A program made the position numbers and the translations under genes. Shown piece by piece: positions 52,545-61,175 of a stretch of 64,000 nucleotides of DNA. The notes beneath the pieces are model-generated. The model was not told the DNA's origin. It worked only from the letters and a program-made list of their open reading frames with translations, and made no database searches. How positions within the stretch are numbered: the first letter of the stretch is position 1; every line of letters begins with the position of its first letter. Origin of the DNA: Micromonospora sediminicola (GTDB taxonomy: Bacteria > Actinomycetota > Actinomycetes > Mycobacteriales > Micromonosporaceae); assembly GCF_900089585.1 (NCBI RefSeq), contig NZ_FLRH01000003.1, forward strand, positions 372,001 through 436,000. The letters are read 5' to 3'.

Positions 52545-54101
52545 ATGAGCACCCAGTCGCCCGCAGGCATCGACGAGCCCGGCGAGTCCGGGGCCGTGCC
52601 ACGACCCGCAACGGCCGTGGACCACCCGTCCCGGTCGGACTGGTTCGTCCGGGGCACGTCCGGTCTGATCGGTGGGCCGCTGGGTGACCACGCCGCCGTG
52701 CTGGACCGGCCCGCCGGCCGGGAGGGTCGGTTCTGGACCGCCGCGCGGATCGTGCTGGCGCTGGTCTGCCTGACGCTCGCCCTGCACTGGGTGCAGAAGT
52801 CGCCGTGCCAGGACGGCGCCTGGCAGAACAACGTCCAGTACACCCGGATGTGCTACACCGACGTGCTGGCGCTCTACTACGCCGAGGGGCTCAACGAGGG
52901 CAAGGTGCCCTACGCCGACCACCCGGTGGAATATCCGGTGCTGACCGGCTACTTCATGGGGGCGATCGGCCTGCCGGTGCACGCCGTCGGCGTCGACAAC
53001 CCGGGCATGAACCAGGGGCAGTGGTTCTACAACCTGACCGCGCTGGTGCTCGGCGCGCTCGCCGTCGCCACCGTCGCGGTCATCCTCAACCTGCGTCGGC
53101 GACGACCCTGGGACGCGGCGCTGTTCGCGCTCTCCCCGGCCCTGGTGCTCACCGCCACCGTCAACTGGGACCTGCTCGCCGTCGGCCTGGCCGCGTTCGG
53201 GCTGCTGGCCTGGGCGCGCACCCGACCCGACCGGTACGGCATGCTGCTGCCCGGGGTGGCCGGGGTGCTGATGGGGCTCGGCGGCGCGGCGAAGATGTGG
53301 CCGCTGTTCCTCCTCGGGCCGATCCTCGTCCTCTGCGCGCGGGCCGGCCGGCTGCTGGCCGGGCTCGTCGCGACCGGCTCCGCGCTGGTCGCGCTGGTCG
53401 CGGTGAACCTGCCGGTGGCCATCCCCTACCGGGAGAATTGGGAACGCTTCTTCGACCTCAACACCACCCGCCCCATCGACTGGGGCACGCTCTGGTACAT
53501 CGGCCGCTACCTCGACGGCCGGATCAGCCCCTCCGCGCCCGGCGAACTCGGGCCGTTCGAGTGGCTCAACGCGAACATCTCCACCCTCAACTGGGTGTCG
53601 TACCTGCTGTTCGGGGCGGCCTGCCTCGGCGTCGCCGCGCTGGCGCTGCTCGCCCCGCGCCGGCCCCGGCTGGCGCAGCTCGCCTTCCTGGTGGTCGCCG
53701 TGTTCCTCATCTTCAGCAAGGTCTGGTCGCAGCAGTTCGTGCTCTGGCTGCTGCCGCTCGCGGTGCTCGCCCGGCCCCGCTGGGGCGCGTTCCTGGCCTG
53801 GCAGTTCGCCGAGGTCTGCTACTTCGCCGCGTTCTACGGCGAACTGCTCGGCACCGCCACGTCCCGGCCGGTCTTCCCCGAGGGCGTCTTCGTGCTGGCG
53901 TCCAGCCTGCGCCTGATCACCGTGGCGGTGCTCTGCGGCTTCGTGATCCGGGACATCCTGCGGCCCGAGCGGGACGCGGTCCGCCAGACCTACGCCGACG
54001 ACCCGGACGGCGGGCTGCTCGACGGCGCGCCCGACGCGCCCTGGCACCAACGCTGGCGCTCGGGCGCGGTCGACCGCCCCGTCGAACCCGTCCCCGTCTG
54101 A
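52545..54101 (+). CDS. Glycosyltransferase family 87 (DUF2029-like) membrane protein
   Basis: 518 aa. A soluble N-terminus of about 65 residues is followed by some ten membrane helices beginning at WTAARIVLALVCLTLALHWV. Features of GT-C/GT87 polyprenyl-phosphate-mannose enzymes are the first outer loop with YTDVLALYYAEGLNEGKVPY, DHPVEYPVLTGYFMGAI, and later GLGGAAKMWPLFLLGPIL. It is probably a lipid-linked mannosyl- or arabinosyltransferase acting outside the membrane. The same gene follows ponA1 in M. tuberculosis. The acceptor cannot be read from sequence. Confidence 0.85.
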   Translation: MSTQSPAGIDEPGESGAVPRPATAVDHPSRSDWFVRGTSGLIGGPLGDHAAVLDRPAGREGRFWTAARIVLALVCLTLALHWVQKSPCQDGAWQNNVQYTRMCYTDVLALYYAEGLNEGKVPYADHPVEYPVLTGYFMGAIGLPVHAVGVDNPGMNQGQWFYNLTALVLGALAVATVAVILNLRRRRPWDAALFALSPALVLTATVNWDLLAVGLAAFGLLAWARTRPDRYGMLLPGVAGVLMGLGGAAKMWPLFLLGPILVLCARAGRLLAGLVATGSALVALVAVNLPVAIPYRENWERFFDLNTTRPIDWGTLWYIGRYLDGRISPSAPGELGPFEWLNANISTLNWVSYLLFGAACLGVAALALLAPRRPRLAQLAFLVVAVFLIFSKVWSQQFVLWLLPLAVLARPRWGAFLAWQFAEVCYFAAFYGELLGTATSRPVFPEGVFVLASSLRLITVAVLCGFVIRDILRPERDAVRQTYADDPDGGLLDGAPDAPWHQRWRSGAVDRPVEPVPV

Positions 54102-54117
54102 GCGGAGCCGGCCGGCG

Positions 54118-56094
54118 CTACAGCCGGTAGACCACCGCCCCGGCGACCTGCTCCCGACTCACGCCCAGCCCCTCGACCGGCCGGTCGAGCATCCCCTCCC
54201 ACGGGGTGCCGCCGAGCCGCTCGGGGAGCACCACCACGGTCTTCACCCCGACCCGCCGCAGGTAGTCGATGCTGGCGAAGTCGGGGAAGCTGACCGTGGC
54301 CTCGCGGATCTGGGTCTGCGAGTTCGGGGTGAAACCACTGCCGCCGTTGACCATCGGTTGGAACCGGTCGGTCGACCAGAGCATCACCGGCTGGTCCAGG
54401 TTCTGGCTGCTCGGCAGCACCAGCATCGGGCCGTCGACGACCCGCATCACCGCCGGCTGCTGCGGCACCACCGGGTGCGGGGTGACGTTCAGCCCCTCCG
54501 CCAGCACCAGCAGCAGCGGCACCAGCGTGGCCAGCCGCAGCCACGGGCCGGGCCACGGCGGGACCCGCTCGGCGGCCAACTCGCGCACCCGCATGCAGAA
54601 CGCGGTGACCGCGCCGGCCGCGAGCAGACCGAGGAGCAGGGTGGTCCACAGCATCATCCGGCCCGGCGTGCGCAGCCCGTTCCACCCCGGCAGGTAGTCG
54701 AAGAGCGGCACGTAGGTGAACCGGCCGCCGAGGAACCGGGTGCCCATGCCCAGCGCCATCGTCACCAGCACCCCGGCGAGCAGGAACAGCCGGTGCCGGA
54801 CCCGCCAGACCGAGAAGAACAGCCCACCGGCGGCCAGCGCGTAGAGCACGAAGCCGGGCAGCAGCGTCATCTCCGGGCTCCAGGGCAGCACGGCCCGGGC
54901 CCCCTCGTGCAGCTCGCCCCAGACCCGGGACTCGGCCGGCGCGGTGAAGAACCCGCTGGCCGGCGGCGAGTAGAGCTGGATCTCGGCGAGCGTGCGCGCC
55001 GCGTTCGGGTGCAGCTCGGCGACCTTGAAGAACGGGATCGCCAGCAACCCGCCCACCACCGCGAAGACCAGCCCGCCGAACAGGTCGGCCAGGAACAGCC
55101 GCCGACCGAACGGACGCTTCACCCGGCGCCGCCGGACGAACCACAGCACCGCCGCGACCAGCACGACACCGGCCAGCAGGTAGGCGAACGGCAACCCGAT
55201 GCCGAAGCCCAGGCTGAGCTGCCAGGCGGCCACCAGCCAGCCGGCGAACGCCCACCCCGCGTGCCGGCGACGCGGCCGGTAGCCGTACCGCAGCGACCAG
55301 CCGTGCCCCCGGGCCAACATGGCCAGCGCCAGCGGGATGCCGCCGTTGGAGATGATGTGCAGGTGGCCCGCCTGGGCCAGCAGCCACGGCGCGTACGCGA
55401 AGCCCGCCCCGGCCACCGCGCCGCCGATCCGGCCCGCGCCGAGCTGCCGCGCCAACGCGTACGCCCCGAACGCGGCGAGCGCGTGCGCCAGCACGAACAT
55501 GATGTTGTAGCGGAGCACGGCGTGCTCCGGGCCGACCCCGATCAGGCCCGCCGGGGCGTAGCCGAGCAGGGTGTCGGAGAACGCGAAGCTCCAGTTCTCC
55601 GGGAAGAACGCGTTGGAGTGCCACAGCATCGCCGGGTCGGTGCGCAGAATGTGCCCGGACCACGCCATCTGCCACGCCTGCAGGCTCGGGTCCCAGTAGT
55701 CCTGCGGCAGCGTGTAGCGCGGGTAGCGCAGCGTGGGCCAGGTCATCGCCACGGCCAACGCCAGCGCGGCGACGGCGGCGAGCGTCCACTCGTGCACCAG
55801 GAACCGACCCACCGCGCGGGTGGCGCGGCGCACCCGGCCGAACACCGGCTCGGGCGCCGGCCCGAACGCCGAGAAGGGATCGGCCGGCTTGTCGTCACGG
55901 TCCCCGTCCTCGGCGTCGTCGGTGCCCGGGGCGTGGTCGCCGGTGCCGTCGGCCTTGGCGGTGGCGTCGTCGGTGGCACCGGCCTCGTGCGGCGCGTCGG
56001 CGGTCGCAGGCGGCTTCTCCGCCTCGGTCTCCTCCGGCGCCGGTCGCGGGTCGGCGTCGGACCGGCCGGTGGCGCCGGACTGCTCGGTGGTCAT
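54118..56094 (-). CDS. Large polytopic membrane protein, GT-C glycosyltransferase-like
   Basis: 658 aa. The first 90 residues are acidic and disordered. About 11 membrane helices start at HEWTLAAVAALALAVAMTWP. The first outer loop has DYWDPSLQAWQMAWSGHIL and LWHSNAFFPENWSFAFSDTL, the layout of YfhO/GT-C-like enzymes. A soluble C-terminal domain (SIDYLRRVGVKTVVVLPERL) ends the chain. The start codon overlaps the downstream end of the endonuclease gene (ATGA, 56091-56094). Substrate unknown. Confidence 0.75.
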   Translation of the reverse strand: MTTEQSGATGRSDADPRPAPEETEAEKPPATADAPHEAGATDDATAKADGTGDHAPGTDDAEDGDRDDKPADPFSAFGPAPEPVFGRVRRATRAVGRFLVHEWTLAAVAALALAVAMTWPTLRYPRYTLPQDYWDPSLQAWQMAWSGHILRTDPAMLWHSNAFFPENWSFAFSDTLLGYAPAGLIGVGPEHAVLRYNIMFVLAHALAAFGAYALARQLGAGRIGGAVAGAGFAYAPWLLAQAGHLHIISNGGIPLALAMLARGHGWSLRYGYRPRRRHAGWAFAGWLVAAWQLSLGFGIGLPFAYLLAGVVLVAAVLWFVRRRRVKRPFGRRLFLADLFGGLVFAVVGGLLAIPFFKVAELHPNAARTLAEIQLYSPPASGFFTAPAESRVWGELHEGARAVLPWSPEMTLLPGFVLYALAAGGLFFSVWRVRHRLFLLAGVLVTMALGMGTRFLGGRFTYVPLFDYLPGWNGLRTPGRMMLWTTLLLGLLAAGAVTAFCMRVRELAAERVPPWPGPWLRLATLVPLLLVLAEGLNVTPHPVVPQQPAVMRVVDGPMLVLPSSQNLDQPVMLWSTDRFQPMVNGGSGFTPNSQTQIREATVSFPDFASIDYLRRVGVKTVVVLPERLGGTPWEGMLDRPVEGLGVSREQVAGAVVYRL

Positions 56095-56873
56095 GCCGTG
56101 GCACCCAGCTGGCCGCGCAGGAACGCGATGTCGGCCGCCTGCCCGTCGACACCGCCGGGCGTCTCCACGATGACCGGTGCGCCGGCGGCCCGGATCACCG
56201 CCACCAGCAGCTCCGGGTCGATGGTGCCGCCGGTCAGGTTGTCGTGCCGGTCCTGGCCCGAGTTGAAGGCGCCCTTGGAGTTGTTGGCGTGGATCAGGTC
56301 GATCCGGCCGGTGATCGCCTTGACCCGGTCGACCAGGCCCAGCAGCTCCTCGCCGCCGGCGTACGCGTGGCAGGTGTCGAGGCAGAAACCGACCTCGTGG
56401 TCGCCGAGCGCGTCCCAGAGGCGGGCCAGCGCGTCCAGGTGCCGGGCGCAGGCGTTGTCCCCGCCGGCGGTGTTCTCGATCAGCACCGGGAGCGGGAAGC
56501 CGCCGGAGTCCGCCGCGTACGCGAAGGTCTTGCGCCAGTTGTCGAAGCCGACCGCCAGGTCGTCACCGGCGTTGACGTGGCCGCCGTGCACGATCAGCCC
56601 TCTGGCCCCGACCGCCGCCGCGGCGGTGGCGTGACCGAGGAGCAGCTTGCGGCTCGGGATGCGGATCCGGTTGTTGAGCGTGGCCACGTTGATCACATAC
56701 GGCGCGTGGACGTAGAGGTCGACGTCGGCGGAGCGGAGGCGTTCGGCGTCCTCCCGGGGCTTCGGGGCCTTCCAGCCCTGCGGGTCGGCGAGGAAGAACT
56801 GCACCGCCTCGGCGTCCCGGGCGGCCGCCTCGGCCAGCGGGTCGGTCGGATCGACGTGGGCTCCGATTCGCAT
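56091..56873 (-). CDS. nfo: Endonuclease IV-like AP endonuclease (TIM barrel)
   Basis: 260 aa from ATG at 56873 (MRIGAHVDPTDPLAEAAARD). AP-endonuclease-2 family motifs are YVHAPYVINVATLNN, GLIVHGGHVNAGDD, the metal ligands in VLIENTAGGDN and GFCLDTCHAYAGG, LIHANNSKGAFNSGQDRHDN and VIVETPGG. It cleaves abasic sites in base-excision repair. It is slightly short for the family (about 280). It is the first gene of a two-gene unit, coupled to the membrane protein by a 4-bp overlap. Confidence 0.9.
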   Translation of the reverse strand: MRIGAHVDPTDPLAEAAARDAEAVQFFLADPQGWKAPKPREDAERLRSADVDLYVHAPYVINVATLNNRIRIPSRKLLLGHATAAAAVGARGLIVHGGHVNAGDDLAVGFDNWRKTFAYAADSGGFPLPVLIENTAGGDNACARHLDALARLWDALGDHEVGFCLDTCHAYAGGEELLGLVDRVKAITGRIDLIHANNSKGAFNSGQDRHDNLTGGTIDPELLVAVIRAAGAPVIVETPGGVDGQAADIAFLRGQLGATA

Positions 56874-57453
56874 GCAGGGCAGCCTACGTCTCGCCTGCGA
56901 CGCGCGGTACGCACGCGCGCGGGGGGTTCCGGCGGGCCGACGCGTCACCACCCGCCCCGGCGGTCGTTGTCCGAGGTGGGATCGATGGTCGACGCTCCGC
57001 CGGACGTGGTCCACAGCACGGACGGACGAGCGGAGACCCCCGGTAACGGGACGCCCCGCCGTGCGGCCCGGCACGACGGGGCGGGATCCGCCGGTACGCC
57101 GGCACCACCCGGAGCCAGATGGACGAATTCCTCCATTTACCCCAAGTGGTGACGAGAGCCGCTGTATGGTCAGACCAGGTGACAACACGATAAAGCTCCG
57201 CGGGGCGTCCTCGATCCAACCTCATCGGTGTGGTCGTTCCTCCCCAGGTCCCACCCAAGGAATGCGGACGGGACGCCCCGCGGCCCCGTGGACAGGGGTC
57301 CACCGCACGGCGCGCGACGCCGACGGTGGGCCCCTGTCACCGCGTCCGGGCCACCGGCCCGGGCATGATCGTCCGGACCGGCTATCCTGGTCCGGTTGTC
57401 CGCGTCCGGCCGGGTTCCCCCGGCACCGGGCGGGCAGCGACGCACGACCTCCT
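56874..57453. other. Intergenic region upstream of rpsF, no gene supported
   Basis: This separates divergent nfo and the rpsF operon. Its frames are contradictory and without family similarity. The rpsF promoter and most of its leader must be here. TATCCT at 57382-57387 is a possible -10 element, but its -35 partner is unconvincing. Confidence 0.4.
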
Positions 57454-57472
57454 GCCACGGAAGGACCGTGGC
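57454..57472 (+). promoter_or_regulatory. Leader hairpin before rpsF
   Basis: GCCACGG-AAGGA-CCGTGGC forms a 7-bp stem 28 bp before the rpsF start and just before its AGGAGGTGA site (57485-57493). Position suits an S6/S18 autoregulatory leader, but the known S6-S18 motif is not demonstrated. Confidence 0.35.
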
Positions 57473-57500
57473 CGCTTAGCCCACAGGAGGTGAGCACGTC

Positions 57501-57791
57501 TTGCGTCATTACGAAGTCATGGTGATCCTCGACCCCAGCCTCGAGGAGCGCACCGTCGCCCCGTCGCTCGACACGTACCTGAACGTGATCCGGACCGCGG
57601 GTGGCTCGGTGGAGAAGACCGACGTGTGGGGCCGCCGGCGCCTCGCGTACGAGATCAACAAGAAGGCCGAGGGCATCTACGCCGTCATCGACCTCCAGGC
57701 GTCGCCGGAGGCCGTGGCCGAGCTGGACCGTCAGCTCCGACTCAACGAGTCGGTGCTGCGCACCAAGGTCATCCGCCCGGAGATGCGCTGA
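57501..57791 (+). CDS. rpsF: 30S ribosomal protein S6
   Basis: 96 aa with a TTG start placed 7 bp after [29 protein letters not shown], then [20 protein letters not shown] and [18 protein letters not shown]. Standard S6 fold and length. First gene of rpsF-ssb-rpsR-rplI. It binds 16S rRNA together with S18. Confidence 0.97.
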   Translation: MRHYEVMVILDPSLEERTVAPSLDTYLNVIRTAGGSVEKTDVWGRRRLAYEINKKAEGIYAVIDLQASPEAVAELDRQLRLNESVLRTKVIRPEMR

Positions 57792-57889
57792 GCATCTAGA
57801 CCCGGCACGTCCGGATCAAGCCTCATCCGCGATGTCGGAGGGCTCTGAGAGCCTGTACGGCACAACGATGAGTGCGCGAGGAGATGGTC

Positions 57890-58402
57890 ATGGCAGGAGA
57901 CACCACCATCACGGTCATCGGCAACCTGACCGATGACCCCGAGTTGCGGTTCACCCCCTCCGGCGCGGCGGTCGCCAAGTTCCGGGTCGCTTCGACGCCC
58001 CGGTTCATGGACAAGGCGTCCGGCGAGTGGAAGGACGGCGAGCCGCTGTTCCTCTCGTGCACGGTCTGGCGCCAGGCCGCCGAGAACGTCGCCGAGTCGC
58101 TGCAGCGCGGCGCCCGGGTGATCGTGTCCGGCCGGCTTCGTCAGCGGTCGTACGAGACCCGCGAGGGTGAGAAGCGCACCGTCATCGAGCTGGAGGTCGA
58201 CGAGATCGGCCCGTCCCTGCGCTACGCCACGGCGAAGGTGCAGAAGATGTCCCGCTCGGGTGGCGGTGGCGGCGGCTTCGGTGGTGGTGGCGGCCAGGGT
58301 GGCGGCGGAGGCAACTTCGACGACCCCTGGGCCTCGGCTGCCCCGGCCCCCTCCCGCGGTGGTTCGGGCGGCGGAAACTTCGACGAGGAGCCCCCGTTCT
58401 GA
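57890..58402 (+). CDS. ssb: Single-stranded DNA-binding protein
   Basis: 170 aa from ATG at 57890 ([20 protein letters not shown]). The OB fold spans residues 1-115 with [20 protein letters not shown] and [21 protein letters not shown] Gly-rich linker follows, then the acidic interaction tip NFDEEPPF. It coats single-stranded DNA and recruits repair and replication partners. It lies between rpsF and rpsR in the conserved operon. Confidence 0.96.
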   Translation: MAGDTTITVIGNLTDDPELRFTPSGAAVAKFRVASTPRFMDKASGEWKDGEPLFLSCTVWRQAAENVAESLQRGARVIVSGRLRQRSYETREGEKRTVIELEVDEIGPSLRYATAKVQKMSRSGGGGGGFGGGGGQGGGGGNFDDPWASAAPAPSRGGSGGGNFDEEPPF

Positions 58403-58443
58403 TGGCGCCGAGCGCCCGCGATCGCAAACCAGGAGCAAGAGCA

Positions 58444-58683
58444 ATGGCGAAGGCTGCGGCACTGCGCAAGCCGAAGAAGAAGGTGAACCCGCTCGACAAG
58501 GACGGGATCACCTACATCGATTACAAGGACACCGCGCTGCTGCGCAAGTTCATCTCCGACCGCGGCAAGATCCGCGCTCGACGGGTGACCGGCGTGACCT
58601 CGCAGCAGCAGCGGCAGATCGCCCGTGCGGTCAAGAACGCCCGCGAGATGGCGCTCCTGCCGTACACGGCCACGACCCGCTGA
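58444..58683 (+). CDS. rpsR: 30S ribosomal protein S18, cysteine-free form
   Basis: 79 aa from ATG at 58444. [20 protein letters not shown] and [20 protein letters not shown] identify S18. The Cys residues that bind zinc in C+ paralogues (CxxC near residue 15 and a later Cys pair) are replaced by KVNPLDKDG and TGVTSQQQ, so this is a C- form, even though it occupies the main rpsF-ssb-rpsR-rplI operon. An AGGAGCAAGAGC-type site precedes it. Confidence 0.95.
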   Translation: MAKAAALRKPKKKVNPLDKDGITYIDYKDTALLRKFISDRGKIRARRVTGVTSQQQRQIARAVKNAREMALLPYTATTR

Positions 58684-58697
58684 GAGGAGGCACGGAC

Positions 58698-59144
58698 ATG
58701 AAGATCATCCTGACTCAGGAGGTGTCCGGCCTCGGCTCTCCGGGCGACATCGTCGAGGTGAAGGACGGCTACGGCCGTAACTACCTGCTGCCGCAGGGCT
58801 TCGCGATCGCCTGGACCAAGGGTGCCGAGAAGCAGGTCACGGTCATCAAGCGGGCCCGCTCGGCCCGCGAGGTCCGCGACCTCGGCCACGCCAACGAGAT
58901 CAAGGGCCAGCTCGAGGGCCTGAAGGTCAACCTCAAGGCCCGCGCCGGCGACGGCGGGCGGCTCTTCGGCTCGGTCACCCCGGCCGAGATCGTCGAGGCC
59001 GTCAAGGCCGCCGGCGGTCCGACCCTGGACCGTCGCCGGCTGGAGACGCCCGGCCACATCAAGTCGCTCGGCGCCTACCCGGTCAGCATCCGGCTGCACC
59101 CCGAGGTGACCGCCAAGTTCGACCTGAACGTGGTCAAGGGCTGA
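58698..59144 (+). CDS. rplI: 50S ribosomal protein L9
   Basis: 148 aa from ATG at 58698 with GAGAGGAGG upstream. The N-terminal domain is [20 protein letters not shown] and [20 protein letters not shown]. The long connecting helix is [20 protein letters not shown], and the C-terminal domain includes [20 protein letters not shown]. Last gene of the operon, 14 bp after rpsR, with a terminator immediately behind. Confidence 0.97.
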   Translation: MKIILTQEVSGLGSPGDIVEVKDGYGRNYLLPQGFAIAWTKGAEKQVTVIKRARSAREVRDLGHANEIKGQLEGLKVNLKARAGDGGRLFGSVTPAEIVEAVKAAGGPTLDRRRLETPGHIKSLGAYPVSIRLHPEVTAKFDLNVVKG

Positions 59145-59163
59145 CGCCACCAGCACGACGCGA

Positions 59164-59194
59164 GGGCCCGCACCGGACACCGGTGCGGGCCCTT
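59164..59194 (+). terminator. Hairpin terminator after rplI
   Basis: A perfect 13-bp stem (GGGCCCGCACCGG with its complement) with an ACA loop, followed by TT, 19 bp after the rplI stop. It may also serve the convergent membrane-protein gene. Confidence 0.82.
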
Positions 59195-59222
59195 CCGCAT
59201 CCCACCGCGCCCCGCGCCGACG

Positions 59223-60782
59223 TCAACCGATCGGCTGGCCGGTCACCGCGCTGATCACCACCGTGGACAGCCCGCCACCCACCACAGCAGCCGCCAACGC
59301 CACCGTCGCCGACCGCCAGGTCGTGCCGACCTGTCGCAACAGCACCGCCACCACGAGGCTGCTCACCATCGCCAGCCCGAACCGCGGCGCCGCCGCCAAC
59401 AACGACGCGAGCGCATGCGCCCGCGGCGAGTCGCAACCCCCGCCGGTGAGGTCGGTGACACAACCCGCCGGAGCCTGCCCGTTCAGGAACACCAGACCCA
59501 GGAAGAGCAGCACCGCCGGCACCAGATAGCAGGCGGCCGTGTAGACCAGCGGCCGCAACGGGCCACCCGGATCCGGGTCCAGCAGGTCGTCCTCCAGCCG
59601 CCGGCTCCACGAGCCGCCGCCGATCGTCTCCACCCGCTGCCGCAGCGCCGACCCGCCCGACCGCACCGGCTCCACCGGCCGCCGGCGCGGCGCGGCACGC
59701 GGACGCGGAGCCGTGTACGCCACCATCGGCGACCGCGGCGCCGACGGAGGTGTCTCCATCCAGCGCGGATCGTCACCCGCCAGCCGGGTACCCGACCAGA
59801 ACTCCTCGGCCCGCTGTGGAGACGCCCAGCCCTCCCGGACCGGCGGCGCCGTCCGATCCCAGGGATCGACGTCCGCATAGCGGTCGCCGCCGTCGCGTAC
59901 CCGCTCCAGATAGCCCGTGTCGGTGAACCGGTCCCACTCACCCGTGTGCTCCGTGCGGTCCCACCGGCTCTCCGACTGGTCCCACCTGCTCCCGGTGGCC
60001 GCCCGACCCCACGCGTGCACACCCGACGCGTCCCACGGATCCACCGCCGGCGGTTCCGCCGGACCAGGCTCCCCCGCCCGGCCCCGCTCCCACGGGTCGA
60101 CCGCGGGCCGCTGCCACGACGGCTCCACCGCCGCGGGCCGAGACCACGACGGCTCCGCCGCCGCCGGCGGTGACCAGGACGAGTCGCTGCTTGCCCGCCG
60201 GCTCCGCCGGGTCGGCCGTTCCGCCTCCCACCCACCGGAGTCACCGACCGGGCCGGCCTCATCCGCCAGCCCCGACCAGGTCACCTCCGGCTTGCGGCTC
60301 GCCGCACGACGGGGACGCGCCCGCGGCGCCACCCCCGACACCGGCCCGTCCTCGGCCCCCTCGGCGCGCCGGCTCCCGACGTACCCCTGCTCCTGCGGGG
60401 CGTCCATCGTCCACTCGGCGGTGTGGTCCGACACCGGGCCCGCGCCGATCGCCCGCAGCTCACGCCGGCCGTCGTCCCGACGCCGGCCGGCCTCCGGCCG
60501 CCGGTCACCGACGGAGTAGGGCTCGACCTCGTCGTCGTCCGGCGCGGCATGCCGCCCGCCACCGTCCGCCCGACTGATCCCCGACTCCACCGCCCACCGC
60601 GGGAGGTAGGCGTCCACCGGCTCGTCCTGGCCACGCTCGATCGCCCGCCGCCGGCTCTGGGTGCGGGAACGTTCCGACGCGTACGGCTCGACACCGCGCG
60701 GACCGGCGGGATTGTCCCAGGAACCGCTCGGCCGGCGCTCGCGCGGGCTGTCCTCCCCGCTTCCCCAGTCCCGGTGTCTCAC
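59223..60782 (-). CDS. Hypothetical protein: long disordered N-terminus, C-terminal membrane helices
   Basis: 519 aa if it starts at GTG 60782; an upstream TTG at 60872 keeps the frame open. Residues 1-380 are low-complexity and charged, with Trp-containing repeats (AEPSWSR, VEPSWQR, VDPWERG, VDPWDAS, VDPWDRT). The last 130 residues have four membrane helices: YTAACYLVPAVLLFLGLVFL, ALASLLAAAPRFGLAMVSSL, VVAVLLRQ and ATVALAAAVVGGGLSTVVIS. A CVTD...GGGCDSP loop lies after the first helix and may form a disulfide. No family recognised. It lies between rplI and dnaB, divergent from dnaB. Confidence 0.72.
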   Translation of the reverse strand: MRHRDWGSGEDSPRERRPSGSWDNPAGPRGVEPYASERSRTQSRRRAIERGQDEPVDAYLPRWAVESGISRADGGGRHAAPDDDEVEPYSVGDRRPEAGRRRDDGRRELRAIGAGPVSDHTAEWTMDAPQEQGYVGSRRAEGAEDGPVSGVAPRARPRRAASRKPEVTWSGLADEAGPVGDSGGWEAERPTRRSRRASSDSSWSPPAAAEPSWSRPAAVEPSWQRPAVDPWERGRAGEPGPAEPPAVDPWDASGVHAWGRAATGSRWDQSESRWDRTEHTGEWDRFTDTGYLERVRDGGDRYADVDPWDRTAPPVREGWASPQRAEEFWSGTRLAGDDPRWMETPPSAPRSPMVAYTAPRPRAAPRRRPVEPVRSGGSALRQRVETIGGGSWSRRLEDDLLDPDPGGPLRPLVYTAACYLVPAVLLFLGLVFLNGQAPAGCVTDLTGGGCDSPRAHALASLLAAAPRFGLAMVSSLVVAVLLRQVGTTWRSATVALAAAVVGGGLSTVVISAVTGQPIG

Positions 60783-61175
60783 GGCCGGAGCGTGACCCTT
60801 CTCAACCCGAAAGTGCAACCCGCTGTCCAGGTGTAGCCGTTCGCAGCGATAGTACGGGACGATCGGCGGCAAGGCTCGACCCGAAATCTTCCGTCCACAG
60901 GGTGGGGATGGGAAAAGCCCAGGTCAGGAGCGATAGGCCCGGAATTCCCCGTCACTTTTCCACACCCCTGTGCACACCCTGCGCACATGTCGCCCCCCGT
61001 GCGTCCACAGGTTGTCCCGAGGCTCGTCCACCGGCCCTGTTGGTGGCTGACCTCGGGTTCCGTATCGTGGCCACCGACCGCCGGACGATGCCCCCCGATC
61101 GACCGGAGGGTCGGCGGAAGTTGTCGTACCCAGGCGATAGAGCTGGACTCGACCCGACGCAACAAGGGGGGACCC
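60783..61175. other. dnaB upstream region with weak DnaA-like boxes
   Basis: No gene is supported in this divergent gap. DnaA-like 9-mers CCGTCCACA (60891-60899), TTTTCCACA (60956-60964) and GCGTCCACA (61011-61019) occur, each off the consensus by one or two bases. The promoters of dnaB and of the leftward membrane-protein gene must be here, but I cannot assign them. Confidence 0.4.

Noticed and set aside
49467..54050. 1527-codon minus-strand open frame over ponA and the GT87 gene
   Set aside because: Opposite two well-supported genes; composition is the antisense of GC-rich codons.
57454..57472. A confirmed S6:S18 ribosomal leader riboregulator
   Set aside because: A hairpin is present in the right place, but I could not identify the specific bulged CCG-type binding motif. 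It is listed only as a low-confidence leader hairpin.
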